This document shows positions 61,079-64,000 of a stretch of 64,000 nt of DNA, piece after piece. The notes beneath the pieces are model-generated. The model was not told the DNA's origin. It did not search any database and worked only from the letters and a program-made list of their open reading frames with translations. Source of the stretch: Sarcomyxa edulis (taxonomy: Eukaryota; Basidiomycota; Agaricomycetes; Agaricales; Mycenaceae); assembly GCA_009761415.1 (NCBI GenBank), contig QUOL01000006.1:124001-188000 (forward strand), in the 5' to 3' direction. A program made the position numbers and the translations under genes. Position 1 is the first letter of the stretch. Each line of letters starts with the position of its first letter.

Positions 61079-64000
61079 CTACTGATACCATCGCTCCCGT
61101 AATCGTTTTCGTTGTACCATAGGCTTAGTGAACATGATCGCAACTGCCAAACTGGTAATGGTCAGTACGAGTTGCACCTTGTTGAAGTTCTCGCTGAGAA
61201 CATCGAACGTATTTGACGGCGCGACTCGAGTCAGGAACAGATCTAGCCCGTAGGCAAATACAAGAGAAGTCGATTCGAGAAGAGCGGGTGACGTCAGAAT
61301 ATGTTCAATGTTAGCAACCTACAAGGTAAACTTGTGAGACCTGCGGACAAGACAAAGATTTATATCCAACTGACCTCGTAATTGTGTGAAAGGACCCTCC
61401 TTGGGTCATTTGGCAAGGTGGGATCATACTGGATAAGGAGTTCTTCTTGTTCTTGGGTCGTAAGCTTCCGGTTTGGCCGGCGAGGGTTTAACAGTCGCCG
61501 AGAGAAAGATTGAATTTTGTTGTCTCTAGTCGCGACTATTTGTTGTTCGCGTGAGTCTACAGAAACTATATTGAGGAAAGTCAAACTCATTACCTATGAG
61601 ATCCTTGCCCGTGATGCCGAATTTCGTGGACGTCGTAGACATTGTCGTGACACCTCGAGGGAAAACATAAGACTGCTCGAATGTGGTGAAATCTACGCTC
61701 TTATTCGAAAACGCCGACATATCAGAACTGGCAGAAAATAAAGAAAGTCAGCGTTAAATGAAAGAAAGAGAAAGCTCAAGTATACCTTTTTGTCTTGTCA
61801 TCGATACCTTTCCCTTCATACAGTTCCACAGTAACCATCCTATATCCCTTCGCTTGTCCAACACCTGCGAAGTCCTCATCGAAGTAATGGTAAACTAGCC
61901 AGTTCTCTGTGAACGAAGCCTTGATGTCGCAGACTCCTGCACTCGAAGGAATGGTTGCACGGTATATGATAGTTCCCTTTGCGCTGTCCACGATATAAAG
62001 GCCACACGTCGGAGGCGAAACGGAATGTGAAGCCGTCAACAAAGTGAAGAGACGCGGATTGAGATATTTATAGAGCGTCGTTCGATTCCCTAAGACTTTT
62101 CCGATAGACGCGACGGGCCCTCGTCGTTGAGGGATCAGAGATTGTATAGTCTCTTGTTCGGGTATAGAGAGTGTCCAAGTCGGATACGCTACGTATCTGC
62201 GGCTGAGCTCGGCATTGAGGACGACTTGATGCCCCATGATGCGGAGTTCGCCCGGTGTTGCGCTTGCTCGCAGGGGAAAGTGGAGTGATGGTGCAGATTT
62301 GGTGAAGGCCGCTTGTGTATCGGGAGTATCAGGATAGAGGTACACCTAAAATGATGTTTTAAGATAGTGAACTCTGGACGTGAGGTAGAATCGAACCTGT
62401 AGGAACTCGTCCAAGAGGACCACAACCTTGCTACTTCCATTTTGTAACAGATACGATTCGACCAATGGGCCAGATATTACATCCAATCCTTGCAAAACGG
62501 CGCCCTTTGGCACCACACCGTCCCTCACGTCTTCTCCAGTGAGCGCATCGATGTGGAACAATACAGTATCGACCAGAGTCTAGAGACGAACATCAATAAG
62601 CAGGAAAAACACATCAGACAGACGGCTCACATTCTCTGCTCTACGTTGAGTCACTAGTACAACTTGTGGTTTATCCCCATCGCTGACCGTCCGGATGCTG
62701 TACATCTTGACAACCTGCACCCTACCCCCTACCTGTGCCGCCCATCCTAGTCCGAGGACACGGCTCCACAAGAGGTTTCCGTTGCTAGAATCGATCCCAA
62801 ATACATTTCCAAACACTGTAGACGCGATGATGATCTGTCTAAAACCAAATGTGTCTCGCGTGATGAGTCCATCGTCTGTTGCTGCTGCTGCAGACGACGA
62901 CACGGACTCGTAAGAGCCCGTCGCGAATCGTTTGACGAACGATACAACATAGCTAGGGAAACCCTGATTTGACTATATCAAGCGTATATTGATGGCATGG
63001 ACAAAGTGCCTGCGTACCTGAGCATCCGAAATCTGGCGAGCAAGTCTAGAGAAGAAGTTCTCTCCACTATCGCCCAAACGTGACGAACTGATGACTTTTT
63101 CTGGCAGTTCGACGAATTCAGCAGCACTTATTGCCGCTAGAGATTCCTCTCGGGTCCAGGTTACTTTATCATGCTGCCAGAGTTGCACTGCCCCGGTAGT
63201 TGTTGTCAGAACCAATCGTGCTAAGACCTTCCATCCGTCAGGATTAGCTGCGTCCATGGCCACCTAGTTCACACTGATCAGACACAGTATTACAGTAGAA
63301 TTCACTAATTATTGCGTACGTGACTGATTATTCCATGGACGCTTGTGTCGAAAGGGAATGTGTAGCCTGTAACTAGTCCTTTGCCATCAGCGAGATGTGA
63401 GCAGAATACATCCACAGCTGCTTTCTGGGAAAATGAATCAGCAAGGTCGCCACGAAGGGTTGGATCTGTAGATTACCTGGAGAGCATGGGACCAGTAAAC
63501 ACGAGCAACATATGGGTACCCGTCTTTATCTAAACCACCCGCAAATATAGAGGGTGTCACTTGCTCAGACGCGGCCTGCAACTGAATGTCAATATGCTCT
63601 GCACAGGATATTAATCAGACTAGCGTACAGATTCTGCGTACTCCCAGATAGACTTGATGCCAGAACCATCGGCATCTAGCTTCAATATACGACTCGATCC
63701 ATCTGTTTTGATAGCGACTAATTGTCCGTGCTCGCTCAAGCCAACATCGACGATGCTTTTGTAAGCGGAGCCTTTGATCGTGGTAGACTTTCCGCCAAGA
63801 GTTGGTGTCAATGCGACAGATTTGATGGATTCTTGCTCGAGCCAAACGATTCGTGGAGTAACAGCGTCCTCCTTAGATCTCCGGACAATCAGGAAGTCGA
63901 CAAGGCCGTCCTTGATACTCGATGGGATGTCGGTGGTAGATATCACTTCTCCGGTCTCCCTGGACAGTGTTGTAACATGGAGAGTGTAAGATGCAAAGGA
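61079..64000 (-). CDS. EMC1: ER membrane protein complex subunit 1 (5' partial)
   Basis: The minus-strand gene runs off the right edge; its N-terminus is outside. In order from the edge it shows DGLVDFLIVRRSKED, LEQESIKSVALTP and a propeller-like region, then VLGLGWAAQVGGRVQVVKMY, an exon with SLIPQRRGPVASIGKVLGNR, TTLYKYLNPRLFTLLT, GVCDIKASFTENWLVYHYFD and VTVELYEGKG, FEQSYVFPRGVTTM, GITGKDLI, TRDNKIQSFSRRLLNPRRPN, LTTQEQEELLIQYDPTLPND, ILTSPALLESTSLVFAYGLD, LFLTRVAPSNTFDVLSENF and a final transmembrane segment. The YSFPRG-type, LLNPRRP and PALLEST blocks are EMC1 signatures. The protein lies in the ER membrane and helps insert client membrane proteins. The stop is at 61079-61081. Introns are short and phases are kept. 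Confidence 0.9.

Overview
The window is nuclear DNA of a filamentous basidiomycete, most likely an Agaricomycete. Genes are split by many 45-70 nt GT-AG introns, and the families seen are typical of mushroom genomes: an MLKL-like/TKL kinase with a basidiomycete C-terminal domain, BTB, ankyrin-MYND, expanded HNH-type proteins and a large transposon-associated protein family. No rRNA, tRNA or CRISPR was found. All gene models were spliced by eye, so exon ends are predictions.

Layout. 1-4020: an apparently intact multi-exon gene of a large repetitive Agaricomycete family, open at the left edge, then a small unknown gene (4055-4621, minus), a tyrosine-recombinase remnant and a 35-nt poly(A) tract. 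5.3-37.5 kb: accessory territory dominated by one gene family. Nine paralogues, A (6098), B (8319), C (9732), D (11526), E (22215), F (25937), G (30097), H (32154) and I (36047), plus two fragments, share one exon plan and domain plan. Only H keeps a canonical HNH nuclease motif; the others look like pseudo-nucleases. Between them sit ordinary genes: an Oxr1-like TLD protein (13055-15197), a THEM6-like hot-dog thioesterase (18411-19869), an ankyrin-MYND protein (20131-21704) and a BTB protein (23821-25596). A 716-bp element with terminal inverted repeats lies at 27.4-28.1 kb.

33.5-39.9 kb is gene-poor around paralogue I: degenerate tandem units rich in GTATAC and GACGCT words, with an expanded purine microsatellite. 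39.9-46.6 kb holds a large TKL-family kinase whose N-terminal part resembles the MLKL four-helix bundle; two introns are unusually long (655 and 1102 nt). 48.6-50.4 kb: a Ser/Thr-rich unknown protein behind a good TATA box.

52.2-64 kb is more compact and conserved: a CmcJ-like protein, a decayed N-terminal piece of an ABC transporter with tryptophan-to-stop changes, a MICOS Mic26/27 (ApoO-like) subunit, a SNF2-family remodeller with a C-terminal zinc-finger region, and EMC1 running off the right edge. These genes do not form a pathway. The coherent system in the window is the pseudo-HNH array, which shows tandem duplication, inversion, mosaicism, exon loss and insertions.
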